In this document: positions 7,549 through 12,908 of the stretch, piece by piece
Position numbering within the stretch: the first letter of the stretch is position 1
Layout: each line of letters opens with the position of its first letter
Source of the DNA: an uncultured Eubacteriales bacterium
GTDB lineage: Bacteria; Bacillota; Clostridia; Lachnospirales; Lachnospiraceae
Length of the DNA: 14,494 nucleotides
Assembly: GCA_949286775.1 (NCBI GenBank)
Contig: CASEDW010000028.1
Span: 1 to 14,494, forward strand
Direction of reading: 5' to 3'
Position numbers and translations under genes: made by a program
Notes under the pieces: model-generated
What the model was told of the DNA's origin: nothing
The model's database searches: none
The model's input: only the letters and a program-made list of their open reading frames with translations

Positions 7549-7597
7549 GTCTTTACTTTCTCCTTTATAGCTATAATTTTGAAGTATACTTATTTGT

Positions 7598-7626
7598 ATT
7601 ATGAACCTGTCCTCATAATATTTCAA
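7598..7626 (-). promoter_or_regulatory. Promoter for the SPATG-protein gene
   Basis: On the minus strand TTGAAA (7621-7626) and CATAAT (7598-7603) are separated by exactly 17 bases. Transcription would start near 7591 and give a leader of about 40 bases before the chosen ATG at 7548. This supports the shorter reading frame. Confidence 0.65.
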
Positions 7627-7702
7627 TACCTTTTTAAAAAAAATTACACGTATATTTGATAATTTTTCGTAAAACTTTTGTAAAATTTGCCCATACATAC
7701 GA

Positions 7703-7739
7703 TTCAGAGCCCGGATTTATAAAAAAACCGGGCTCTGAA
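7703..7739 (-). terminator. Strong GC-rich hairpin after rubrerythrin, T run in the loop
   Basis: A perfect 12-bp stem, TTCAGAGCCCGG (7703-7714) with its complement at 7728-7739, encloses a 13-base loop. It lies 46 bases after the rubrerythrin stop, where a terminator is expected. Unusually, the run of seven T on the minus strand is in the loop and not after the stem, so it is not a textbook intrinsic terminator. It also separates rubrerythrin from the SPATG-protein promoter. Confidence 0.6.
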
Positions 7740-7785
7740 ATGAGTTTCAATCTTGAAAATTAAGGATTATAACGTTTAAGATTCA

Positions 7786-8325
7786 TCAATAGTTTTCTTT
7801 TCTTACTTCAAAATAAGACTGAGGATGATTACATACAGGACATACGTCAGGAGCTTCCGTTCCTACTACGACATGACCGCAGTTGCGGCACTCCCAAACT
7901 GTAACGCCGCTCTTTTTAAATACTTCTTTAGCTTCTACATTGTGAAGAAGGGCGCGGTATCTTTCTTCATGCATTTTTTCAATCGCTGCTACGCCTCTGA
8001 ACTGAGCTGCCAGCTCTGTGAAGCCTTCTTCTTCAGCTTCTCTTGCCATTCTGTCATACATATCTGTCCACTCAGCGTTTTCGCCTTCAGCCGCTTTTAC
8101 AAGATTCTCCGCTGTAGTTCCGACCTCTCCGAGAGCCTTGAACCAGAGTTTCGCATGCTCTTTTTCATTGTCAGCCGTCTTAAGGAATAATTCGGCAATC
8201 TGCTCGTAACCTGCTTTTTTTGCTACAGAGGCAAAGTATGTATATTTGTTTCTCGCCTGGGATTCTCCAGCGAATGCCTCCCAAAGATTCTTTTCTGTTT
8301 TTGTTCCTGCGTATTTGTTTGCCAT
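7786..8325 (-). CDS. rbr: Rubrerythrin
   Basis: A cytoplasmic peroxide-reducing enzyme that protects anaerobes: a diiron site in a four-helix bundle reduces H2O2 with electrons passed through a rubredoxin-like domain. Iron-site residues are visible in FAGESQARNKY (E21), NEKEHAK (E54, H57), the Glu-rich stretch 96-100 before GF, and EKMHEERY (E116, H119). The rubredoxin domain has CRNC (146-149) and CPVC (162-165). At 179 residues the length is normal. AGGAGG is well placed before the ATG. It lies 27 bases after the DUF134/NifX-like gene with no terminator between, so both probably share the promoter at 9154-9182. Confidence 0.97.
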   Translation of the reverse strand: MANKYAGTKTEKNLWEAFAGESQARNKYTYFASVAKKAGYEQIAELFLKTADNEKEHAKLWFKALGEVGTTAENLVKAAEGENAEWTDMYDRMAREAEEEGFTELAAQFRGVAAIEKMHEERYRALLHNVEAKEVFKKSGVTVWECRNCGHVVVGTEAPDVCPVCNHPQSYFEVRKENY

Positions 8326-8352
8326 AATTTTATTCCTCCTTTTTTTTCTTAA

Positions 8353-8751
8353 TTAATGGCAGCCGTGGTTTCCACAGCCATGTTCCCCGCATGTATGGCC
8401 ATCTTCGTGCTGATGGTCGTGATGATCGCATTTAGCGTCGGGATCAAAATTTAAGTTTCCGTTTACAAAAGCTTCGACGGCCTTGTCAGCGTCTCCGGTG
8501 ACGCCTCCATAGACCTCTATATTTTCCGCTGCAAGAGCGTTTCTGGCTCCGCCTCCGATGCCTCCGCATATAAGAGCGTCCGCGTTTAAAGCCTTTAAAA
8601 CTCCGGCGAGAGCGCCGTGTCCGCTTCCGTTCGTATCGACAAGTTCCGAGTTGACGATTTTTTTGTCCTGCACATCATAGATCTTGAATGTTTCGGTATG
8701 GCCGAAATGCTGGAAAATCTGTCCGTTTTCATATGTAACCGCAATTCTCAT
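8353..8751 (-). CDS. Possible internal-start product: stand-alone NifX-type domain
   Basis: Inside the fusion gene, the ATG at 8751 (codon 125) is preceded on the minus strand by AAAAAAGGAG and an 8-base spacing. It falls exactly at the start of the NifX-type domain, at MRIAVTYENGQ, which is how stand-alone proteins of this family usually begin. The same mRNA could therefore give a full fusion and a separate 132-residue metal-binding protein. It could also be a remnant of two genes that joined. The sequence shows the site; use of it is inferred. Confidence 0.45.
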   Translation of the reverse strand: MRIAVTYENGQIFQHFGHTETFKIYDVQDKKIVNSELVDTNGSGHGALAGVLKALNADALICGGIGGGARNALAAENIEVYGGVTGDADKAVEAFVNGNLNFDPDAKCDHHDHQHEDGHTCGEHGCGNHGCH

Positions 8752-9123
8752 GATATCTTCTCCTTTTTTTATAGCATATTTTTTATAAAAATCCTGTTTA
8801 TAACATCCGCCCTGGCCGCAATTGCTGTTCTTTCCGTCGCAGATCGTAAAATCTCCGCCTTCAATCTTTAAAGGGCGTCCTTCAGTGATAGCATCAGCCA
8901 GCTTTTTACGCGCGTTTTCATATATCCTCTGAACCGTTGTCCTGGAAATCTGCATAAATTCAGCGCACTGCTCCTGACTGTACTTTTCTTTGTCGAGAAG
9001 ACGTATCGTTTCATACTCGTCTATATTCAGGTGAACGGGTTCCTTGCCTGATTCTTCCGAGGGCAGAAATTCCAATACCTCCGGAAAATGGCAGACTTTT
9101 CTGCATTTCGTTGGTCTTGGCAT
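8353..9123 (-). CDS. DUF134 DNA-binding domain fused to NifX/NifB-type cofactor domain
   Basis: Residues 1-90 match DUF134: PRPTKCRKVCHFP, then a helix-turn-helix resembling sigma region 4 (YSQEQCAEFMQISRTTVQRI, 48-67). A short link with three cysteines (95, 102, 107) follows. Residues 125-228 match the dinitrogenase iron-molybdenum cofactor domain: MRIAVTYENGQIFQHFGHTE, then DALICGGIGGGARNAL. The tail (232-256) has eight His and four Cys in 25 residues, a likely metal-binding end. The domain fits binding of an iron-sulfur or other metal cluster, so the whole may be a metal-responsive regulator; that role is inferred. There are no other nitrogenase genes here. The ATG has a near-perfect GGAGGTGAT. 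A second good ribosome site lies before codon 125. Confidence 0.88.
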   Translation of the reverse strand: MPRPTKCRKVCHFPEVLEFLPSEESGKEPVHLNIDEYETIRLLDKEKYSQEQCAEFMQISRTTVQRIYENARKKLADAITEGRPLKIEGGDFTICDGKNSNCGQGGCYKQDFYKKYAIKKGEDIMRIAVTYENGQIFQHFGHTETFKIYDVQDKKIVNSELVDTNGSGHGALAGVLKALNADALICGGIGGGARNALAAENIEVYGGVTGDADKAVEAFVNGNLNFDPDAKCDHHDHQHEDGHTCGEHGCGNHGCH

Positions 9124-9153
9124 ATTATCACCTCCATGAAGAACCTTTTCTTT

Positions 9154-9182
9154 ATTCTACGATTATTATGGGCATATGTCAA
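9154..9182 (-). promoter_or_regulatory. Promoter for DUF134/NifX - rubrerythrin operon
   Basis: On the minus strand TTGACA (9177-9182) and TAGAAT (9154-9159) are spaced by 17 bases. Transcription would start near 9147, about 24 bases before the ATG at 9123. The -35 box is consensus and lies only 8 bases from the -35 box of the divergent Crp/Fnr gene. Confidence 0.75.
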
Positions 9183-9190
9183 TAACACGA

Positions 9191-9219
9191 TTGACACAAA
9201 CGGTCATTTTTTTTATAAT
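9191..9219 (+). promoter_or_regulatory. Consensus promoter for the Crp/Fnr-family gene
   Basis: TTGACA (9191-9196), a 17-base spacer and TATAAT (9214-9219) match the housekeeping sigma consensus at all 12 positions. The start would be near 9226, giving a leader of about 80 bases. Together with the divergent -35 box it forms the inverted repeat TGTCAAT-N6-ATTGACA (9177-9196), and a further GTCA lies at 9203-9206 inside the spacer. These repeats could also be operator half-sites. Confidence 0.8.
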
Positions 9220-9244
9220 CAGAAAAGTAAACCTATTATTAATT

Positions 9245-9291
9245 TTTGGAATTCAACCTCCAAATTCATCATTATTTACGCGCAGGCGCGT
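9245..9291 (+). other. Two small hairpins in the Crp/Fnr leader
   Basis: TTTGGA (9245-9250) can pair with TCCAAA (9259-9264), and ACGCG (9278-9282) with CGCGT (9287-9291). The second ends 15 bases before the start codon. The leader lacks a clear ribosome binding site, so the hairpins may influence translation, but short stems also occur by chance. Confidence 0.3.
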
Positions 9292-9306
9292 CAGAAAAGA
9301 AAAATC

Positions 9307-9966
9307 ATGAATTTTGAAAACTGCTTTCCCATATGGGATAAATTAACGGAAGACCAGAAAAGCCTCATAAAGAACTCTCTGGTCGAAAAACATATAGCGA
9401 AAAAGACAATAATACACAACGGCAGCAACGACTGCGCCGGACTTTTTCTGATAAAATCCGGACAGCTGCGCGCGTATATCACCTCCGACGAAGGACGCGA
9501 GATCACGCTGTACCGCCTGTTTGACTTTGACATCTGTCTTTTTTCGGCTTCCTGCATGCTGAACTCCATACAGTTCGATATCATAATCGAATCAGAAAAA
9601 GACACTGATCTTTGGATGATACCTGCGGATATTTATAAAAAAGTTATGGAAGAGTCGGCCGCGGCAGCAAATTATACGAACGAGCTCATGGCTTCGCGTT
9701 TCTCCGACGTCATGTGGCTCATAGAGCAGATCATGTGGAAGAGTCTCGATAAACGCGTAGCCGGCTTTCTTTTAGAGGAATCAGCTCTCAATGACACAAA
9801 AGAGCTGAAAATCACCCACGAACAGATAGCCAATCATCTCGGCACCCACCGCGAAGTAATTACAAGAATGCTTCGCTATATGCAAAACGAAGGCCTTGTC
9901 AGACTTTCACGCGGAACAGTGGCCATACTTGACGAGCATGGCCTTGAATCTCTCAGGGACTCATAA
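9307..9966 (+). CDS. Crp/Fnr-family transcriptional regulator
   Basis: A 219-residue regulator with an N-terminal cyclic-nucleotide-type beta roll (about 25-115, including LFLIKSGQLRAYITSDEGRE) and a C-terminal winged helix-turn-helix (168-208: ITHEQIANHLGTHREVITRM, then GLVRLSRGTVAI). Cysteines are at 6, 43, 77 and 83; C77 and C83 are in DICLFSASCML, a pair often seen in anaerobe members of this family. The N-terminal cysteine cluster of FNR is absent, so the signal is unknown. I chose the ATG at 9307 because the family normally begins there and the promoter lies at 9191-9219; the frame is open further upstream but would run through the promoter. The ribosome site is weak (AGAAAAG). The neighbours (rubrerythrin, thioredoxin, rhodanese) suggest a redox or sulfur signal. 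Confidence 0.9.
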   Translation: MNFENCFPIWDKLTEDQKSLIKNSLVEKHIAKKTIIHNGSNDCAGLFLIKSGQLRAYITSDEGREITLYRLFDFDICLFSASCMLNSIQFDIIIESEKDTDLWMIPADIYKKVMEESAAAANYTNELMASRFSDVMWLIEQIMWKSLDKRVAGFLLEESALNDTKELKITHEQIANHLGTHREVITRMLRYMQNEGLVRLSRGTVAILDEHGLESLRDS

Positions 9967-9973
9967 CGCGCAA

Positions 9974-10294
9974 TCAATATTCCACATTGCCCGAATAAGA
10001 AGCGATGCCGCCGATATCGTTTACATTCGTATATCCCATGCGCTTTAAGAGGCCGCACGCCTGGCTGCTTCTGGCTCCCGAATAGCAATATACATATAAA
10101 GGAGTGTTTATATCTTTAACTTTCGAAGATATCTTTTCTATCGTCTGAAGCGGTATGTTCACGCTTTTTGGAATATGACCCTCTGCATACTCCTGCGCCG
10201 TTCTTACGTCCAGCAGAACGGCGCCTTTTACTGAGTTGAACTCCTCTACTCCCTGATCTATATCCTTTTTCTTAAATATATCAAAAATACCCAT
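9974..10294 (-). CDS. Single-domain rhodanese-like sulfurtransferase
   Basis: Moves sulfane sulfur through a persulfide on an active-site cysteine. In 106 residues the family marks are VLLDVRTAQEYAEGHIPKSV (27-45, with D29 and R31) and the catalytic loop CYSGARS starting at C70, followed by SQACGLLKRMGY and DIGGI. A second cysteine, C80, lies after the loop. Its AAGGAG ribosome site overlaps the thioredoxin stop codon, and the gap between the two genes is 11 bases, so they are one operon. Pairing with thioredoxin suggests that thioredoxin reduces the persulfide or the enzyme. The stop lies 7 bases from the stop of the convergent Crp/Fnr gene. Confidence 0.93.
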   Translation of the reverse strand: MGIFDIFKKKDIDQGVEEFNSVKGAVLLDVRTAQEYAEGHIPKSVNIPLQTIEKISSKVKDINTPLYVYCYSGARSSQACGLLKRMGYTNVNDIGGIASYSGNVEY

Positions 10295-10305
10295 CTGAAT
10301 TCTCC

Positions 10306-10611
10306 TTACAGCAGCGCGAGTATATCTTCTTTCGGTCTGGCTCCCACCGCCTGATTAGCAACTTTTCCGTTCTTTATAACGACAAGAGTAGGAATGCTTG
10401 TAACGCCGAATAAAGAAGCGAGGTCATTTTCCTCATCCACATTTATTTTTCCGACTTTTATATCAGCTCTCTCATTCGCGATCTCATCTATAATCGGGCT
10501 GACCATACGGCACGGGCCGCACCATGACGCCCAAAAATCCAAAAGCACAGGTTTGTCCGATTTCATCACTTCGTCCTGAAAATTGTTTATATTAATATTA
10601 ATTACTGACAT
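10306..10611 (-). CDS. trxA: Thioredoxin
   Basis: A small cytoplasmic dithiol reductant. The 101-residue protein has the active site WASWCGPCRMVSP (C31 and C34), the core KPVLLDFWA before it, and TSIPTLVVIKNGK (71-83) with the cis-proline P74. AAGGAGG precedes the ATG. It is the first gene of a two-gene operon with rhodanese. No thioredoxin reductase gene is in the window. Its control region has an extended -10 and a palindrome suited to activation by a Crp/Fnr protein. Confidence 0.96.
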   Translation of the reverse strand: MSVINININNFQDEVMKSDKPVLLDFWASWCGPCRMVSPIIDEIANERADIKVGKINVDEENDLASLFGVTSIPTLVVIKNGKVANQAVGARPKEDILALL

Positions 10612-10644
10612 TTTTTTGTCCTCCTTATTGCCTTTAGTGATTTA

Positions 10645-10685
10645 AATATATCAGATCGTCTTCAGAAATTCCGTGATAAAATCAC
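10645..10685 (-). promoter_or_regulatory. Thioredoxin promoter with Crp/Fnr-like palindrome
   Basis: On the minus strand TGATATATT gives an extended -10 (hexamer TATATT at 10645-10650), with no good -35 box (CGGAAT). Immediately upstream is the palindrome GTGAT-AAA-ATCAC (10673-10685). If transcription starts near 10638 the palindrome is centred about 41 bases upstream, the classic class II position for Crp/Fnr activators. The palindrome could instead be a weak hairpin after the kinase gene. Confidence 0.5.
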
Positions 10686-10712
10686 ATACTGCTTTTGATG
10701 TGCCGTCTTTTC

Positions 10713-12059
10713 TCATGAATCAAGCGGCAGCGTAACAGTAAAAGTGCTTCCCAGGCCTTCTATACTTTCAACAGAAACAGTGCCCTTGTGCAGCTTGGCT
10801 ATCCAACGCACCATCGACAGTCCAAGGCCGCTGGAATCGCCGCTCCTTGATGAATCTCCCCTGTAAAAACGCTCCCAGATATGTTCGATCTGATCCTGCG
10901 CAATTCCGATACCTGTATCAGTAACTTTCAGCACCGCCGTATTTTCCTGACGGCTAAGCGAAACCTCTATCCGTCCGCCCGGGCGGTTATATCGTATGGC
11001 GTTTGTGATCAGATTCATCAGAAGACGAATAAGCAGCGTCTCGTCGCCGTTTACATACAGCTCCGGCTCCAGATTCCACGAAAGAGAAATCCCTTCTTTT
11101 TTGGCCTGTTCCTCCATATCCATGCACACTGCTTCCCACATTTCGCCCAGTTCAAGCCTCTCAAGGCGCGGCTTAAAGGTTCCGTTCTCCCCTTTAGCCA
11201 AAAGCAGAAGCTGTGAAACAACGGAAGACATATGAGCGCACTGCTGCAAAATCGATTTAACAGCCTCCGTTTTTTCATCGCACCCGGTCTGCGGCAGAAG
11301 CGCGTATTCGCACTGGGACCGTATAACGGCCAGCGGGGTTTTCAGCTCGTGGGAGACGTCAGACGTAAACTGCCGTTCTCTTTCAAACGAACGCTGCAGC
11401 CTTGAAAGCATACCGTTAAGAGTAACTTCCAGATGCTTCAGTTCGTCTTCTCCTTCTGAAAGCGGGATTCTCTGGGACAGATCAGCCCCTGTGAAAATGG
11501 CGTCGGCTGTTTTTGCCATCTGCTCCACCGGAAGAAACGCTCTTCTTGTTATTCTCCATCCGCCCCAGGCCGCCGCAAGAGCCACAGCAGGCAATACTAT
11601 GAGAAAGACAAGCCACAGCTGACCTGAAACACGTCCTGCGTCAGTGAGGGAACACAGTCCCCTGACCCAAAATCCTGTCGAATCCTCTGTCGCGTAAAGA
11701 TCGTATACAAGCCAGCTTCCGCCGTTCTGATTGACAGTTTTCATCGTCTGATCTTCAAGAATAGCGTCTACCTGTACGCCAAGATTTACCTTTGGCGCTA
11801 TCAGATACCCCTGTTCGTCATAGATAAAAAGCGAAACTCCGCTGCGGTAAAAATCCAGTTTGTCAGTTTCTGCCTCTCCATAGTGAAAACGGACTTCTCC
11901 TACCATATCGGTAACGGAATTTATCAGTTCTTCTTTAAGCTGCTGTCTTGACATGCTTCGTGTCGCTAAAAACAGCACGCCGGCGGTAAGCAGCAGAAGC
12001 GCTACAATAAAAGAAGTATACCAGAGCGTAACCCTGACTTTGATAGACCTGCGTTTCAT
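10713..12059 (-). CDS. Sensor histidine kinase of an OmpR-type two-component system
   Basis: A membrane sensor that autophosphorylates on His and passes phosphate to the regulator encoded just before it. Of 448 residues, 11-33 and about 148-168 are membrane helices around a sensor region of about 115 residues with no domain I recognise. A HAMP linker spans about 165-222. The phosphoacceptor is H237 in SHELKTPLAVI. The ATPase part has an N box (NLITNAIRYN, 349-358), DTGIGI (381-386), an F-box region WERFYRGDSSR, and GLGLSMV (411-417). The start overlaps the regulator's stop by 4 bases (ATGA), with AAGGAGG inside the regulator's last codons. The order and type resemble CusS/ArlS-like kinases; the signal is unknown. 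Confidence 0.94.
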   Translation of the reverse strand: MKRRSIKVRVTLWYTSFIVALLLLTAGVLFLATRSMSRQQLKEELINSVTDMVGEVRFHYGEAETDKLDFYRSGVSLFIYDEQGYLIAPKVNLGVQVDAILEDQTMKTVNQNGGSWLVYDLYATEDSTGFWVRGLCSLTDAGRVSGQLWLVFLIVLPAVALAAAWGGWRITRRAFLPVEQMAKTADAIFTGADLSQRIPLSEGEDELKHLEVTLNGMLSRLQRSFERERQFTSDVSHELKTPLAVIRSQCEYALLPQTGCDEKTEAVKSILQQCAHMSSVVSQLLLLAKGENGTFKPRLERLELGEMWEAVCMDMEEQAKKEGISLSWNLEPELYVNGDETLLIRLLMNLITNAIRYNRPGGRIEVSLSRQENTAVLKVTDTGIGIAQDQIEHIWERFYRGDSSRSGDSSGLGLSMVRWIAKLHKGTVSVESIEGLGSTFTVTLPLDS

Positions 12060-12730
12060 GTATCCTCCTTGAGCGTATATCCCGCTCCTCTTACAGTATG
12101 TATGAGTTTAACCTCAAAGGGATCGTCTATCTTTTTTCGCAGATAGCGGATATAGACGTCCACTATATTGCTTCCTCCTTCAAAGCCGTAATCCCACACC
12201 TGATTTTCCAGCTGCGAGCGGGAAAGAACGGCTCCCTTATGGCGCATCAATGATTCGAGCAGTGAAAACTCTCTGCTTGATAAATCAATCTCTTTGCCGC
12301 CCCTGGTTACTCTACGCTTAGAAAGTTCCATAGTGAGGTCGGCAGCTTTCAGCGTATCGCTTTTTTCGCTTGAATTGCGCCTTAAAAGAGCGCGTATTCT
12401 GGCGGTGAGTTCCGAAAAATCAAAGGGCTTCGTGAGATAATCATCAGCTCCGGCGTCAAGTCCCGCCACGCGATCCGTCACGGCGTCCCTCGCGGTAAGC
12501 AGAAGCACCGGCACCGGATTATTTTGCGCCCTTAATTTGCGCAGCACCGTCAGTCCGTCCACTTTCGGCATCATAATATCAAGTATGACAAGGTCATAAT
12601 CGGCACTTTTAAGAAAGTCGAGAGCCTCCTGCCCATCTTCGCAACCGTCGACTCCGAATCCCTCAGCGCGCAGCCTCTTTACAGTAACATCTCTAAGATC
12701 ATGATTGTCTTCCGCAAATAAAATACGCAC
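12056..12730 (-). CDS. OmpR/PhoB-family response regulator
   Basis: The receiver domain (1-118) has E7 and D8 at the acid pocket, phosphoacceptor D51 in LVILDIMMPKVDG, T79 in LLLTARD, and K101 in TKPFDFSEL. The winged helix (about 128-222) has DLSSREFSLLESLMRHKGAV, VWDYGF, NIVDVYIRYLRKKID and HTVRGAGYTL, all typical of the family. Translation starts at GTG, supported by AAGGAGGG six bases upstream and by the usual MRIL beginning. It is transcribed with the kinase and away from the repeat lipoprotein. Likely targets are its own operon and that lipoprotein, given the divergent layout. Confidence 0.96.
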   Translation of the reverse strand: MRILFAEDNHDLRDVTVKRLRAEGFGVDGCEDGQEALDFLKSADYDLVILDIMMPKVDGLTVLRKLRAQNNPVPVLLLTARDAVTDRVAGLDAGADDYLTKPFDFSELTARIRALLRRNSSEKSDTLKAADLTMELSKRRVTRGGKEIDLSSREFSLLESLMRHKGAVLSRSQLENQVWDYGFEGGSNIVDVYIRYLRKKIDDPFEVKLIHTVRGAGYTLKEDT

Positions 12731-12908
12731 TTTTTTCCCTCCTTATTAAAATCCCATCGATTTCTTTTTATATATCAAATTTAAAATTTTTTCTGCTTTA
12801 ATGTTATTTTAATTTTCATACCATAAACTAAAAGCATAAACAAAGAAAACCATCTCATATAAAATCCCTTTTGCGGGTAACACAATAAATGTATAGGAGG
12901 ATCTTAAC
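12731..12908. promoter_or_regulatory. Divergent control region, response regulator / lipoprotein
   Basis: This 178-base AT-rich region must hold the promoters of both genes. On the plus strand TATAAA (12858-12863) is a possible -10, but no matching -35 box is evident. On the minus strand GATATATAAA near 12762-12773 could serve as a -10, again without a good -35 box. TTTAAT occurs twice with an 11-base period (12797-12802 and 12808-12813). The lipoprotein's ribosome site is AGGAGG at 12895-12900. Confidence 0.4.
12797..12813 (+). repeat. TTTAAT direct repeat, 11-base period
   Basis: TTTAAT-GTTAT-TTTAAT is two six-base copies separated by five bases. OmpR/PhoB-family regulators bind head-to-tail half-sites about 11 bases apart, and the site lies between the response-regulator gene and its divergent neighbour. 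The local sequence is very AT-rich, so chance is a serious alternative. Confidence 0.35.

Noticed and set aside
7549..7698. Upstream extension of the SPATG-protein reading frame to the ATG at 7698
   Set aside because: The added 50 residues have no ribosome site, would bury the signal peptide, and overlap the promoter at 7598-7626.
8353..9123. Nitrogenase cofactor assembly as the role of the NifX-type protein
   Set aside because: No nif structural or assembly genes are nearby, and this domain is widespread in anaerobes that do not fix nitrogen.
9177..9196. A standard FNR or CRP operator in the divergent promoter region
   Set aside because: TGTCAAT-N6-ATTGACA does not match TTGAT-N4-ATCAA or TGTGA-N6-TCACA, and the symmetry is explained by two back-to-back -35 boxes. 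It is kept only as a possible non-standard operator.
9088..9306. Upstream extension of the Crp/Fnr reading frame to the ATG at 9088
   Set aside because: It overlaps the start of the DUF134 gene and both divergent promoters, and the family begins at about the ATG at 9307.
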